Assembly (NCBI GenBank): GCA_049999765.1
Contig: JBNGIQ010009553.1
Span: 148,699-173,661, forward strand
Direction: 5' to 3'
Source: Phaeoceros laevis
Lineage: Eukaryota > Anthocerotophyta > Anthocerotopsida > Notothyladales
DNA length: 24,963 nucleotides
The notes beneath the pieces were generated by a model. It was not told the origin of the DNA and searched no databases. It saw only the letters and a program-made list of their open reading frames with translations. Below are positions 11,901 to 21,167 of the stretch, in pieces (within the stretch, counting starts at the first letter, position 1; each line of letters opens with the position of its first letter). The position numbers were made by a program, and so were the translations under genes.

Positions 11901-12342
11901 AGGATCTTCTCCTCGCATGTGGAGCCCAGTGCTCCACCACTGCCTCTTGAGAGGTGGCCTTTACGGACTGAGCTCAAGGATATATTCGCTTTGTGACTAA
12001 GCGCATCAAATCCATTGCCACTAAGGAAGCTGCTGCTAGCGCTTCGCACACTCTGTGCAACGCTTCCCAGGAGACTGGAAAAGCCAGCAGCTTGGCAAGG
12101 AGCCGCCTTACTTCTCTCCGACGTCACCGCCGAGCTAGGGGCCTGTAACAAAAAGCAGGATTACAAGACACTCGAGCATCACTGAAGGTTCCTGACAGCC
12201 CCTCAGCCTGTCAGGATGACAAACTGCATTGCATGCAAACAAGTATGACAGGTCTGAAAGTTACTACATGCAACTACAATTCGCAGGACCGAAGCCTGCT
12301 CACCACGACTGCGAACGCTTTCGACAGCGTCATGCTCGCCAT
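8991..12342 (-). CDS. CAC2: Biotin carboxylase subunit of plastid acetyl-CoA carboxylase
   Basis: Fifteen minus-strand exons: 12342-12304, 12142-11742, 11577-11436, 11330-11232, 11149-11093, 10955-10884, 10728-10639, 10538-10479, 10349-10161, 10005-9913, 9795-9714, 9584-9478, 9392-9317, 9214-9168, 9059-8991. They join to 540 aa. The enzyme carboxylates biotin on the carrier subunit using ATP and bicarbonate, the first half-reaction of malonyl-CoA synthesis in the plastid. Exon 1 encodes [13 protein letters not shown]; with the next 75 or so Ser/Ala/Arg-rich residues it looks like a transit peptide. Mature-type sequence begins near residue 91 ([14 protein letters not shown]). Also seen: [19 protein letters not shown], the ATP-grasp loop GGGGRG (250-255), ERDCSIQRRNQK (314-325), and the catalytic [14 protein letters not shown] (377-390). 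Intron 4 is GC-AG. The plastid form is preferred over mitochondrial methylcrotonyl-CoA carboxylase because the chain ends after the carboxylase domain, with no biotinyl domain. Intact. Confidence 0.95.
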
Positions 12343-12956
12343 CTTGCCTTCTAGCACTCAAATCTGGGCTCAGACGCGAGAGGCAGCTGCACATATGCAA
12401 CTCCAAAAACCCCGCTAAACCCCGCCTCGCCTGACAATGCGCTGCACCAAGAATTCACGGTAGGTGAAGAAGCAGCTGCAGTAGGCGGAGCAGCGGTACG
12501 AGGCGAGCGGGGCTATGCCCGTGGTGCGGGCCACACAAAGAGCCTGCGGAGAATGCAATGTTCCAACCGGCCGATGCGACTTTAGAACCAACAGCAGGTG
12601 AAGTGGTAAATTTCGTAACAAGGTGCCCAAAACCAAAATGCGCTTCTGGCCTCCGATTCCGGTGACCGAACAGTCTGATTCCGAGGCAACTAATAGGTTG
12701 CATTGGGTAATTTGGGGTTTATTCCATAAGAGCAGCTCAGGTCACTTGTCATCGCATTGTAAAAAGGTACAAACTCGAGCATAGTCTACTCCGATGGCCA
12801 CGTCACGTCACCCTGCTAACTGTCACGGGCGCTACTTCCCGATCTGCAGATGACTGGAGACTTTCACATAGAAGAAGCACATTTAATATGTGCTTATGGG
12901 TCCAATTGGGCTACACGCTATCGGATATCACTTGGTATAATGCACAACCATTGTAG
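12343..12956. promoter_or_regulatory. Upstream region of the biotin carboxylase gene
   Basis: About 610 bp between the biotin carboxylase start codon and the left end of the TTAA-flanked transposon. It should contain the promoter and 5' untranslated region of that gene. A minus-strand ATG frame of 82 codons (12703-12455) precedes the main start and would be an upstream ORF if transcription begins above it; it has no recognisable domain. The transposon lies about 600 bp upstream of the gene and could contribute to its control. Confidence 0.4.
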
Positions 12957-12971
12957 TTAACCCTTAAACGC

Positions 12972-12997
12972 CCAACTAACCATTTTTGGTTAGTTGG
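12972..12997. repeat. Subterminal hairpin of the TTAA element
   Basis: An 11-bp perfect inverted repeat, ccaactaacca at 12972-12982 and its complement at 12987-12997, with a TTTT loop. It overlaps the inner end of the left terminal repeat by two bases. The right end does not carry this palindrome, so the two ends differ just inside the 13-bp repeat. Confidence 0.85.
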
Positions 12998-13270
12998 GGG
13001 CCGTGGAAGGTTTCTTACCTATTTGGTATGTATTTTCATTTTTTAATCCCCAAAAAACAGCATGTGGCATACAAAAATTCGCTGCTATGCAATTTCGTTT
13101 GAGTCCTCTCGTCAGATCGCGGCAAAGGCATCACGGCCAGCTCTGGCTACATCGCGATCCAGTTCGGGTACTAGCCACCTCTACCCAGCCTCACGCTCGG
13201 AAGTCACATCATGGCTTTCCCCCGACATTGGCCCCTTGCCCTCCCCAAGCAGCCCCTCCTCCTCTCGATC

Positions 13271-13670
13271 NNNNNNNNNNNNNNNNNNNNNNNNNNNNNN
13301 NNNNNNNNNNNNNNNNNNNNNNNNNNNNNNNNNNNNNNNNNNNNNNNNNNNNNNNNNNNNNNNNNNNNNNNNNNNNNNNNNNNNNNNNNNNNNNNNNNNN
13401 NNNNNNNNNNNNNNNNNNNNNNNNNNNNNNNNNNNNNNNNNNNNNNNNNNNNNNNNNNNNNNNNNNNNNNNNNNNNNNNNNNNNNNNNNNNNNNNNNNNN
13501 NNNNNNNNNNNNNNNNNNNNNNNNNNNNNNNNNNNNNNNNNNNNNNNNNNNNNNNNNNNNNNNNNNNNNNNNNNNNNNNNNNNNNNNNNNNNNNNNNNNN
13601 NNNNNNNNNNNNNNNNNNNNNNNNNNNNNNNNNNNNNNNNNNNNNNNNNNNNNNNNNNNNNNNNNNNNNN
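13271..13670. other. Assembly gap, 400 N
   Basis: Unsequenced bases inside the TTAA element. Open frames that appear to cross it are artefacts of reading N as open. The flanks are not simple repeats: the left is mixed sequence ending in cctcctctcgatc and the right begins gcgcccctctcggg. Confidence 0.98.
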
Positions 13671-14034
13671 GCGCCCCTCTCGGGCTCCGCTTACTTAACC
13701 TACTCTAAATCTTAAGCAATCGTTAACAAAACTAACAATCCACACCAGCCCGTTAAGGGTCTCTCGAATACCGACACCAACACACATGGTCCAGGTCCCA
13801 TTGATCATCCCGGCCAGCCTTTACACAAAAATCCACGATGCCGAAAAATGATGCCACAAGCATACACTCAATCTTGGGTTCGAATCCTATCTCTGACACA
13901 TGGTTAAATTATCATTAACTACAGTTAATTATATATAAATAGCGTTTATTTTTTAACCGCAATGATAACTGCAGGGGGTGACCCGAGATTCATCCTGCCA
14001 AGCCTAAAAAGTGTCACGGCTCGTTTCTTTATTT

Positions 14035-14128
14035 AGGCTCGGTTATGCAGGCTCGGTTATGCAGGCTCGGGGGCAGCATGCTTGGTGCTCTCTTTAGTTA
14101 GGCTCGGGAGTATCATGCTTGGTGGTGT
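14035..14128. repeat. Short direct repeats built on AGGCTCGG
   Basis: The 14-bp unit aggctcggttatgc occurs twice in tandem at 14035-14048 and 14049-14062. It is followed by two copies of a longer unit that starts aggctcggg and contains catgcttggtg, at 14063-14099 and from 14100, a 37-bp period. They lie in the right half of the TTAA element, about 300-400 bp from its end. Confidence 0.75.
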
Positions 14129-14441
14129 TTTGAACAATTCCGGATCTCGACCGCGATCGCGATTCCTGGTCACGATCAGCCAGGATCAGCTTGAAGCAGA
14201 CATGACATCCTCGATATCTGAGGGGGACAAGACATTGATCACGGATTGAGGTGTTGCAGGGGAGGTGGAGTCGGGAGCGGGACCCGGACGGAGATGGCAC
14301 AGCTTAGTTCTGCGCCGGCGAAGGAGTGCGAAGCGACGCAGCTTCGGTAACTCTGGCTCGGAATCCCGGGCCGGGCGTAATGGAACCGTAGCTTTTGCAG
14401 CGTTGCTTAAAGTTCGAAACGCCTGGGCGTTTAAGGGTTAA

Positions 14442-15090
14442 GTAAGATCGCTCAACATCCCCTCTGCGTTGTGCAAGGCCAGCATTGGGTGGCCGACGTG
14501 GAGTGTATGGCCGGAAAAGAGAAAAAACCTTCCAATGAGGTAAAAAATAAACTCAGACCATGGTTGGTAGGGCGTCAAAACAGATAGGCTTTTCCCTACA
14601 AAGATGGGACACGCGAAAAAAATCAAGGGTAGAGAACTACAGCTGGAAAAAAGACATACCACATGGCCTTGACTAAGTTGTGGGAGAAGGAACGAGAAGA
14701 AGGAAGAAGAAAGAACGAAGACTTCAAAGAGCGATCAGTCTATAACTCGTATCACGTGTAGTACTGTACCCTATACCCTGTAATTATGCCTTAGAGATGA
14801 GCTGTTCCTTGAACACTTCAATAAATTTCCATCCATGGATATACCCTGATGATCTCTTCGTCATATGTGCGGTTGCAACCCATAAGCACCAACACTTTGA
14901 TTTTACTTCTTTGCAATAAGTGAGCAAGGTCAACAGATAGACAAAAAATTCTTAGAAGAAAGAGAAGCCCATCCCATCTGGCTTGTATCAAAAACTTGAA
15001 GTGCGTAGTAGATATAGTGTAAGAAGTGGGTTTATGTTGGATCTATTTACGTAAGACCCTCTAATTTATAAATCTAAGGGTATTAAAGGC
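14442..15090. other. Non-coding spacer between two transposable elements
   Basis: About 650 bp between the TTAA element and the LINE 3' tail. It includes a purine-rich run (14682-14732, mostly GAA and AAG) and otherwise AT-leaning sequence. No reading frame, RNA gene or repeat end could be supported. Confidence 0.6.
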
Positions 15091-15091
15091 C

Positions 15092-15106
15092 TAGTAGTAG
15101 TAGTAG
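15092..15106 (-). repeat. (CTA)5 tail at the LINE 3' end
   Basis: Five TAG units on the plus strand, CTA in element orientation, sit about 255 bp beyond the reverse transcriptase stop. Several LINE families end in a short tandem repeat in place of poly(A), and this is the only such sequence at the expected place. It sets the approximate 3' border. Confidence 0.6.
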
Positions 15107-15358
15107 GGGAGGTCATGCTAACCGACTCCACGTGGGAATCGAGCACGCCGACACATTGGTGGCGCACTAGGTGCATTGGTCGTCTATACCTTGCAGGGAG
15201 GGTCACCTCCCTTCCCCAGCACTCGGCTGTCGCCAAATCACTGGGTGGGTGGGTGGCCTATGCAAGACAGGGAGCCACACCTCTCCATGCTCCTAGTGCG
15301 GACACGCGTGTCAGTATCTAGCAAATGTATTGGTAGCCTGATCTCTCATCTATCTAAC
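15107..15358 (-). other. Probable LINE 3' untranslated region
   Basis: About 250 bp between the ORF2 stop (15359-15361) and the CTA tail. It has no long open frame in element orientation. A short G-rich run (ggtgggtgggtgg, 15243-15255) is present on the plus strand. I assign it by position only. Confidence 0.45.
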
Positions 15359-17911
15359 TTATGGTTCTTGTTCCCTCCGTAGTGCTTCTAACCTTTCCTT
15401 AGCCATATCTTGTACTATGGTTGCTGCTTCTATCAAGAATTTTCCTAACGTTCTCGCTCGGGGCTCCTGTATAAACCCTTCTAATGTGTCCCTCATGTCA
15501 TCTTCGACTGCTTGACGGTCGTCCTTGAAGAGCTCCTTGAACTTGCAGCGGATGTCGTCCAGTGCTCTGCACCTGAAGACCATGTGCTCCTCTCCATCGA
15601 CCTCCTGGATGTCACATCTCTGGCATGTGCGATCGATTCTATCAAGCTGTGCCCTCATCAATAGGATTCTCAAGTTGTGACTCCGCAACCGGAATCTGGC
15701 TATGTGCAGCAACTCCTGTCTTAGCAAGACTGATGTAAGGTATGGCTGTCGGGCATATTCTTGGTTCCTGTGCATATGTTCCTGATAGAAGGCCATGTCT
15801 GGGGTAAGCTTGTCTTGGTCCCAGACCGTCTCCACATACGCTCTCTCGATTGCGGGCAGTCCCATTGTGAGGCGGTCAGCTGCTGGGATGCCCCATCTTC
15901 CAATCCAATCGTCTACCTGCTGCATCCATCCTTTCTTGAAGTCCAACTGGTTCTGTATAGCTAGCCCAAGTGCTTGCTTGGGAAGTCGGTGATGACCCAT
16001 GTCCGAGATTCGCTGCACAAAATTCCCTAGTCTTTTGAGTGCCTCAACCTCCAGTGGGAATTCCCCCATATCGGCCAGGATGTTGGCCCTGCATGTCTGT
16101 TGTCTTAGCCCCAGGTGCTGCCTTAGGAAGTCCATTTGAATACAGTCAATCCTATTCCAATTCTTCGGTGTGCACCCTGGTCCCCACACCTCCACTCCAT
16201 ACATAACCTTAGTGACTACACATGTCTTAAAGACTCTCATGACGGTGTTGGTATTAGAAACATACCTATCTCTCAGAATGTCCTGGACTGCTATGAGCCT
16301 GCACACCGTCTTCGCTATCAAGTCCATTCTCGCCTTGTGAAACAGGCAGTTATATAGATCATCACCCCTAGATACTTGTATTCAATAGCAGGTTCTATGA
16401 GATCCTTCCCAAACCTGAATTTCTTCCATGACTTGTGCATGGCATTCACTCGGAAAGACAAGGATTTAGTCTTCTTCAGATTGACCTGTAGATATTTCTC
16501 CTTGCAGAAACGGTAGAGGACGTCCAGCTGATGCTGCAACCCAAGTTTCTTTGGGGATATGAGCACTAGGTCGTCTACAAATAAGAGGCAAGCAATCCTG
16601 GTGAGCTCTAATCCTTCGAAAGGTTGACACTTACGATCGTCATCAAGGTCTGTTTATAGTCTCTAAATGTAGAGACAAAAAAAGTAATGGGCTGAGTGGA
16701 CAGCCCTGTTTCACCCCGGCCGTGCTGTAGAATTCTTCTGTGAGTTTGTCATTCATCTGTACTCTTACCAGGCAGATCTGGTATGTCACATGTATGGCCC
16801 TAACCAGTCCTGATGGAACTCCTACTTCGTCTAGCGTGTCCCACAACTTCGCTCTAGGGACAGTGTCAAATGCCTTTTTCAAGTCTACAAAGTAGGTGTG
16901 CAGCCTCTTCTTGCTGAGCTTCCACGCTTCAATTATTGTTCTCAACAGAAAGATGTGGTCACTACAGTTAAAATCTCTCCTGAATCCAGCTTGGCAGGTG
17001 TTGTGGCCTTGCAGGTCGAGCTCTTGGAGCCGCAGCTCACAGCACTTGGCCATCAGTTTTTGAAAGATATTATTTATCATGATGGTCCTGTAGTTTTGGA
17101 CATCTCGTGTGTCTCCTGCTTTGTGTATCGGGATTGATATGCTTCTCCCCCACTGTTTGGGGAGTCTGCCTTCCTTGACAATCTTGTTGAACAGCCTTGC
17201 AAGCATCTCTTCCATACTTGTGTTCATCAAAACTTTTAAAGTTTCTGCTGTCATCACGCTTTCATCTGCTGACTTTCCGTTCTTAAAGGCTTGCACTGCC
17301 TCCTGGATCAGATCTGCTCTGTGTGTGTGTGTGTTTATTTGAGGAGGTTATCGGTCCCATAGAGGGTCCCCCTGCCCCATCAAGGGCATCAAGGGCACCC
17401 CCACCCGCAAGCCGACGGGTACAGTAATTTTTATTTTCTTAATTAAGCGTCGCCAATCATCCACTGTGCACGGGTCCTAGGGTGAACTAGGGAGCCCACT
17501 AAAATAATCTGTGCCATCCTCCTCCCTCAGTTGTTGTGGTGATTGATGCTGTGGTTCTAGTGCGTTGTAAAGACTCTGTCCGTATGCCAACCAGACGGCA
17601 ACATCGGTTACCACCAGCTCTGTTTTCCTATTCTTGATAATTGACCAGAAGCCTCTTGGATTCTGAGTTATCATGTCGAGGAGTTGGGAGTCTCGTTTCT
17701 CCTGGAAGGCCCTTCTCCTTGCTCGGCAGAGGCGTCTGTGTCTTAATCTTAGCTGCTTGTGTTCTGGCGTCCCCTCTTGCAGGTTATCCACTGATCGTTG
17801 GATCTTCTCTTTTATTTGTTTGCATTCAGCGGTGTACCATGGTGGCCTGAAGGTCTTTGCTGCAAGTCTTCTCCTTTTCCTGGTCCTGTGGTTTTTTGCA
17901 GCTCTCAGAAC
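15359..17911 (-). pseudogene. LINE ORF2, reverse transcriptase and C-terminal knuckle (broken)
   Basis: Reverse-transcriptase blocks appear in order on the minus strand: NGKSADESVMTAETLKVL, LPKQWGRSISIPIHKAGD, QAGFRRDFNCSDHIFLLRT, the first catalytic Asp in FVDLKKAFD (about 16864-16890), GVKQGCPLSPLLF, and the active-site box FVDD (about 16570-16581, where most relatives have FADD or YADD). A thumb and connection region follows with YKYLGVMI and YGVEVWGPGC. A CX2C...EH...C knuckle (CQRCDIQEVDGEEH, FRC) lies near 15569-15625. Breaks: TAG at 17912-17914 upstream, TAG at 17477-17479, TAA in the spacer at 17342-17476, a frame change in a seven-T run near 16678, two stops just after it, and a frame change back near 16350. 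Three separate open stretches result (17296-16643, 16566-16318 and 16327-15359). No active enzyme can be made. Confidence 0.88.
17297..17479 (-). other. Unexplained spacer inside LINE ORF2 with a (CA)n run
   Basis: Between the residues ending GTDYFSGLPSSP and the reverse-transcriptase start RADLIQEAVQAFKNGK lie about 150 bp with two in-frame stops, a (GT)n run at about 17321-17334 on the plus strand, and C-rich short repeats (catcaagggcatcaagggca). The flanking frames remain in phase. It could be a small insertion or a decayed linker of ORF2. Confidence 0.45.
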
Positions 17912-19343
17912 CTATGTCTCCATTTCTCGAGCGACCTGTAATGCTGCTTTTGTCCACACTTTGCTGCTCCCTCTAAAGTGCCCCATGAGCTTCTTTACTT
18001 CTTGCTTCAACGCCTCATGCTTCGTTTCTGGTACATGGATCCTGTTTTTTGCGAGAATGGATAACCTGGGCACCCTCTCCTGCTTAATTCTGACATGTGG
18101 GAGTGCTATGCACAGTTTTAATGGGTGGTGATCAGAGGTGGCAATCCTCCTGCACACCTGGAACGATTTCAAGATGCTCATGTCTTCTGGCCTGATGCAT
18201 ACATAGTCGATGGTGCTTCTCTTCTTTGCAATGTTGTAAGTATGCTTCCAGCTGTCCGGGTATTGCTGTATTCCGTTTGCAAGGATCATGTCGTTGTTTT
18301 TGAGTAAGCTCATGAGCTCTAGGAATAACCCATGTTCCATGGTGTCCTCCGTCTTCCTAGTGTATTCCTCTTGAGAGCTCTGCCTGCTTCCCTGCGGTTC
18401 TGGCGTTGAAGTCTCCAATGACAACGACTCTCCCTTTCGTTTGCATCTATTTGATGTGCGTACTCAGCTCGGTTACGAGATCGGTGGTGGTTTTGTGACC
18501 GTAGACCTTGCTGACGCTATGTGGCATATACACGAAAACGATTGCACATTTGGACTCTGCGCCGTGCACAGATACGCTTACAAAATGGCCTTCTTTGCCT
18601 ACTGCATTCAGGCTGACTTGCTCAGCGATCTCTTTCTTAACGAGGACCTTGATCCCTCCTGTGCACCCTGACACTCTCTTCGATGATCCGCAGATCCGTT
18701 TTCGTTTCTTCTCATTTTGGTGCTCCAGGGAACCAGCAGTCCCCATGGTGATGAAACCTGGCACTGCTGCTTCATCAAAGACGGCTTCCTTTGTCTCGAT
18801 CATCCCAATTATGTCAAGCTCGGGATGCTTCTCCAAGATATCCTTTACTCTGAGAAGCTTGAACCCATTACAGTTCCATGCTGCTGTGTGTATGTAGTTC
18901 CGCTTAATGGGTTCTCTTGGCATTAGCATCAGCTGTCCTTCTCCCTCTGCTGATTCTCCTGGATTCCCTTGCGGTACACCACTGCATCCTGATTGGCTGT
19001 CTAACGCGTTGTTGGTGCATGCGTTCACGTTTTCTGCGGCCTCCCTCGCAGCATGCATGCAGGTTGCAGTTTGTATTGGTGTTCTGGACGTTCCTTCGGC
19101 TGCACTCCGTTGGTTTTTTACTGGCGTTCCTCGATGGATGTCTTCATTCCAGCCTGTCCTTTCTGCTTCTCCTTGTAAGTCTGCTGCAGAAGTCATGTTT
19201 GTCGGCAGGTTCGCAACTTCAGAGATTTGCCATCCTTCTGTCGTATTGCTTGTCATTCCGATCGCTGCTTTTTCCTGTCGTTTTTCTACGGGGTCAAGAA
19301 CCAGCAATAGGGACGCTGCACCTTCCCCTGGCTGCTGTGATTG
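17912..19343 (-). pseudogene. LINE ORF2, APE-type endonuclease domain (broken)
   Basis: The endonuclease nicks target DNA to prime reverse transcription. Conserved positions are visible in order: AAWNCNG (about 18880), the metal-binding Glu in MIETKE (about 18797), FVYMPHS, GDFNA (18402-18416), STIDYV (about 18201-18218) and SDHH (about 18125-18139). An N-terminal extension of some 140 residues with no recognised domain precedes it and follows directly, in frame, after the ORF1 stop. Lesions are an in-frame TAG at 18447-18449 between THIK and MQTKG, a frameshift between GDFNAR and TRKTEDTMEH (about 18365-18385), and a closing TAG at 17912-17914. All catalytic motifs are otherwise present, so decay looks fairly recent relative to the motifs. 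Confidence 0.88.
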
Positions 19344-19346
19344 CTA
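19338..19346 (-). promoter_or_regulatory. Candidate leaky stop between ORF1 and the endonuclease frame
   Basis: In element orientation the ORF1 stop and the next two codons read TAG CAA TCA. This fits UAG-CAR-YYA, the context known from tobacco mosaic virus to allow readthrough. The frame stays open without a shift into the endonuclease region, for about 298 further codons. Readthrough is an inference; this copy is dead and the stop could be an ordinary nonsense change of CAG. Confidence 0.35.
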
Positions 19347-21167
19347 TCCGAGGAAATTCGTGTCCTCATCAGGCGGGCCAATGGCAGGTGGCATCCCTGA
19401 GGATTTCTTCTTTCTGTCCCGTCTAAGCCAATCTCTGAAGTCATAGTCTTCCTCCACCGTGACATCGCCATTGGTTTTCTTCTCGATCTCGGCATTCATC
19501 TTTAGCCATCTTTGTGCCTCTTCTGGGCAGTCAAACTTGACTATAGTTGCTCTGACGGGTTTCAGGTATATTCCTTCTATCTGTGCATCTGCCGCCTCTG
19601 CGTAGTCCCATTTTGCTCGGCATACTGGCGTCCTTACCACCCCGATTACCCTTCTTATATCTTGGTTGAAGTTTTTGGCCATCCACTGCCTGACTCTCCG
19701 GTCCACCATGTATGGATCAGTCTCCTCTTCCTTTCTTTCCCATAAACCTTTGAGGCGAATGTTATAGGTTCTCCACTTGTCCCCTTGTTCCCTGGCAAAT
19801 TTATGTGTTGAGTGATCGAACCACCTTTGGAGATCTTGAGTGAGCCAGATGATCTGCTGAGCTGTAGGCCCCGGGATGCTCTGTCCCTTGGGCGGTGTCT
19901 GGCTCACTCTGAGGTCATGCTGTGTAGTCATGACAGCATTTCCTAGGACAAAAGCCGCTGTACTCTGAGCCCTTGATACAGTTTGTGTCATTGTCATCAC
20001 TTGCATATTCTGGGCTATCGTTGTCGCTGGTGGTGTGGATTGCAGGGTGAAGCCTTCTCGGGTCATACTCATATCCTGCCCAAATTTAACAATGTGGTTT
20101 GTCGGAGATATGTAACTGGAGTCTGGAGCGTGGATGTGTGCGTTGCTGTCCATCAGGGTCATCCTTTGGTGGCCTGCAAATTGTGAAGTAAATTAAAAGG
20201 GTTTGCGTAAGTTTGCATATCTGAGTTGGACGTATTGCACCGATGGTTTTTCCTTCTTACCTTGGTTGGCTGTGCTGAAATTGTAGTCGGTAATCATGTT
20301 GTTTGGGCTCGTGTAGTTCACTGCTGATGTTGATGGCTGATCCCTCAGGTTGTTCTGTTTGGTGAAGAGCGTGGAGCTGAGGTTTTGCCCTTGCAGCTGT
20401 ACACTTGTGGTTCGGTATCGTGCCGAAATACTTGCAGCTGCCAACCTTCTGATCCCTGCTGATAATGCTCCCTGAGGTGAAGCCGTTGCTTGCAGTTTGG
20501 GTATGCTCGTAGCAGCTTCCACATTGTCGTAACTGAGCCTCTTCTTTGTTGCAGTTCCCTGTGATAGCATAGCCATAATATCATGGATCTTGGAATCGGT
20601 TTTGGTTTCGTATTCTCTGAAAACCTTCCTGAGGCTATCAATCGATCCCTTCAAAATTCGCATGTTGCTGTCAATGCTGGCAATGTTCGTCTGTATCTGT
20701 TTGATTGGTGGGGACTGCAGGATTTCATTCTTCAGTCCTGCAAGTTTGTCCTCCAGCTGCCTTGGGTGGTTCTCCAACTCAGCTTCAGTGTTTTTCTCCC
20801 AAATGTGGACAGTGTTCCTGAGATCAATTATCTGGAGAGTGCATCCAGGGATTGTTCTGATTGTCAGTCTGCCGGTCCTCTGTTGAAACACTTTGTCTTG
20901 TCTAGCATGCTCAGTTTGTGGGGAGGATAGCTGGTTGTCTAGATTTGCCTTTGTTGCCTCGATGTCATCAAATGTTGGGCCCACATGCATTGGTTGAACC
21001 TGAAATTGATCTTGTAAGACGGTCCTTTGGTTTGCAGGGTTGTGTACATGCGTGTGCTGGGCCTCATGGAATTGCTGTCTTGGTTCCTCGAATTTGAATG
21101 TAGGGGTGTCGAACAGTTGGCTTTGATCCTCCTGCCCAATATGGGGTATATGCACACTACTAGTAGT
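19344..21167 (-). pseudogene. LINE ORF1, coiled-coil RNA-binding-type protein (one internal stop)
   Basis: The frame is open from 21167 to the TAG at 19344-19346, apart from one TAA at 20193-20195 (RKPF then FTSQF), and both halves share one phase, giving about 600 codons. The first half has a long predicted coiled coil (from about ELENHPRQLEDKLAGLKNEI to KIHDIMAMLSQ, roughly 20760-20560). The second half holds a block (NIRLKGLWERKEE ... RATIVKFDCPEEAQRWLK) that resembles the RRM-like region of LINE ORF1 proteins, then a basic C-terminal tail (RDWLRRDRKKK). The layout matches ORF1 nucleic-acid chaperones. No ATG precedes the first conserved residues; the first internal Met is at 20990. The TAG is followed in frame by the endonuclease. 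Confidence 0.75.

Larger units (their letters stand above)
12957..14441. mobile_element. piggyBac-like TTAA element, transposase not visible
   Basis: TTAA at 12957-12960 and at 14438-14441 flank perfect 13-bp terminal inverted repeats, CCCTTAAACGCCC at 12961-12973 and its reverse complement at 14425-14437. A TTAA target duplication, short repeats starting CCC and exactly 13 bp of terminal identity are the hallmarks of piggyBac transposons. Each end adds its own hairpin: CCAACTAACCA with its complement at 12972-12997 on the left, and AAACGCC/GGCGTTT at 14417-14432 on the right. The element spans 1485 bp including 400 N at 13271-13670, so its true size is uncertain. The readable interior has an AT-rich part (13910-13970) and short tandem repeats (14035-14130) but no DDE transposase reading frame. 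It is probably a non-autonomous derivative. Confidence 0.8.
15099..21159 (-). mobile_element. Decayed non-LTR retrotransposon (LINE), APE type
   Basis: A single minus-strand element of about 6.1 kb. In transcription order it has a coiled-coil ORF1, an apurinic-type endonuclease, a reverse transcriptase, a C-terminal Cys/His knuckle, a roughly 260-bp 3' untranslated region and a tail of five CTA units (15092-15106). There are no long terminal repeats, integrase or RNase H motif in view. The proteins are interrupted by at least five in-frame stops and several frameshifts, so this copy is dead. No ATG precedes the open ORF1 frame at 21167, which suggests 5' truncation. CTAGTAGT occurs at 15091-15098 and 21160-21167 and may be the target-site duplication, although the CTA tail makes this ambiguous. 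The borders are therefore approximate. I do not assign a clade. Confidence 0.85.

Noticed and set aside
12455-12703. Minus-strand 82-codon ATG frame upstream of biotin carboxylase, considered as its transit-peptide exon
   Set aside because: The short exon at 12342-12304 joins in the right phase with a good GTGAGC donor; this frame does not. At most it is an upstream ORF.
12957-12973. CCCTTAAA as a telomere-like repeat
   Set aside because: It occurs once at each end in opposite orientation and not in tandem; it is a transposon terminal repeat.
12994-13715. Plus-strand open frames of 165-234 codons in the TTAA element
   Set aside because: Most of their length is the 400-N gap read as open; the readable ends show no transposase motif.
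13866-13905. tRNA-like T-arm (gggttcgaatcctatctctgaca) inside the TTAA element
   Set aside because: No upstream acceptor, D or anticodon arm can pair with it, so it is not a tRNA gene; at most a SINE or tRNA fragment.
18508-19446. Plus-strand frames of 129-179 codons opposite the LINE endonuclease and ORF1
   Set aside because: They are shadows of the minus-strand retrotransposon frames, which carry the conserved motifs.
15099-21159. LTR retrotransposon or virus-derived pol
   Set aside because: There are no long terminal repeats, protease, integrase or RNase H; an APE endonuclease upstream of the reverse transcriptase marks a LINE.
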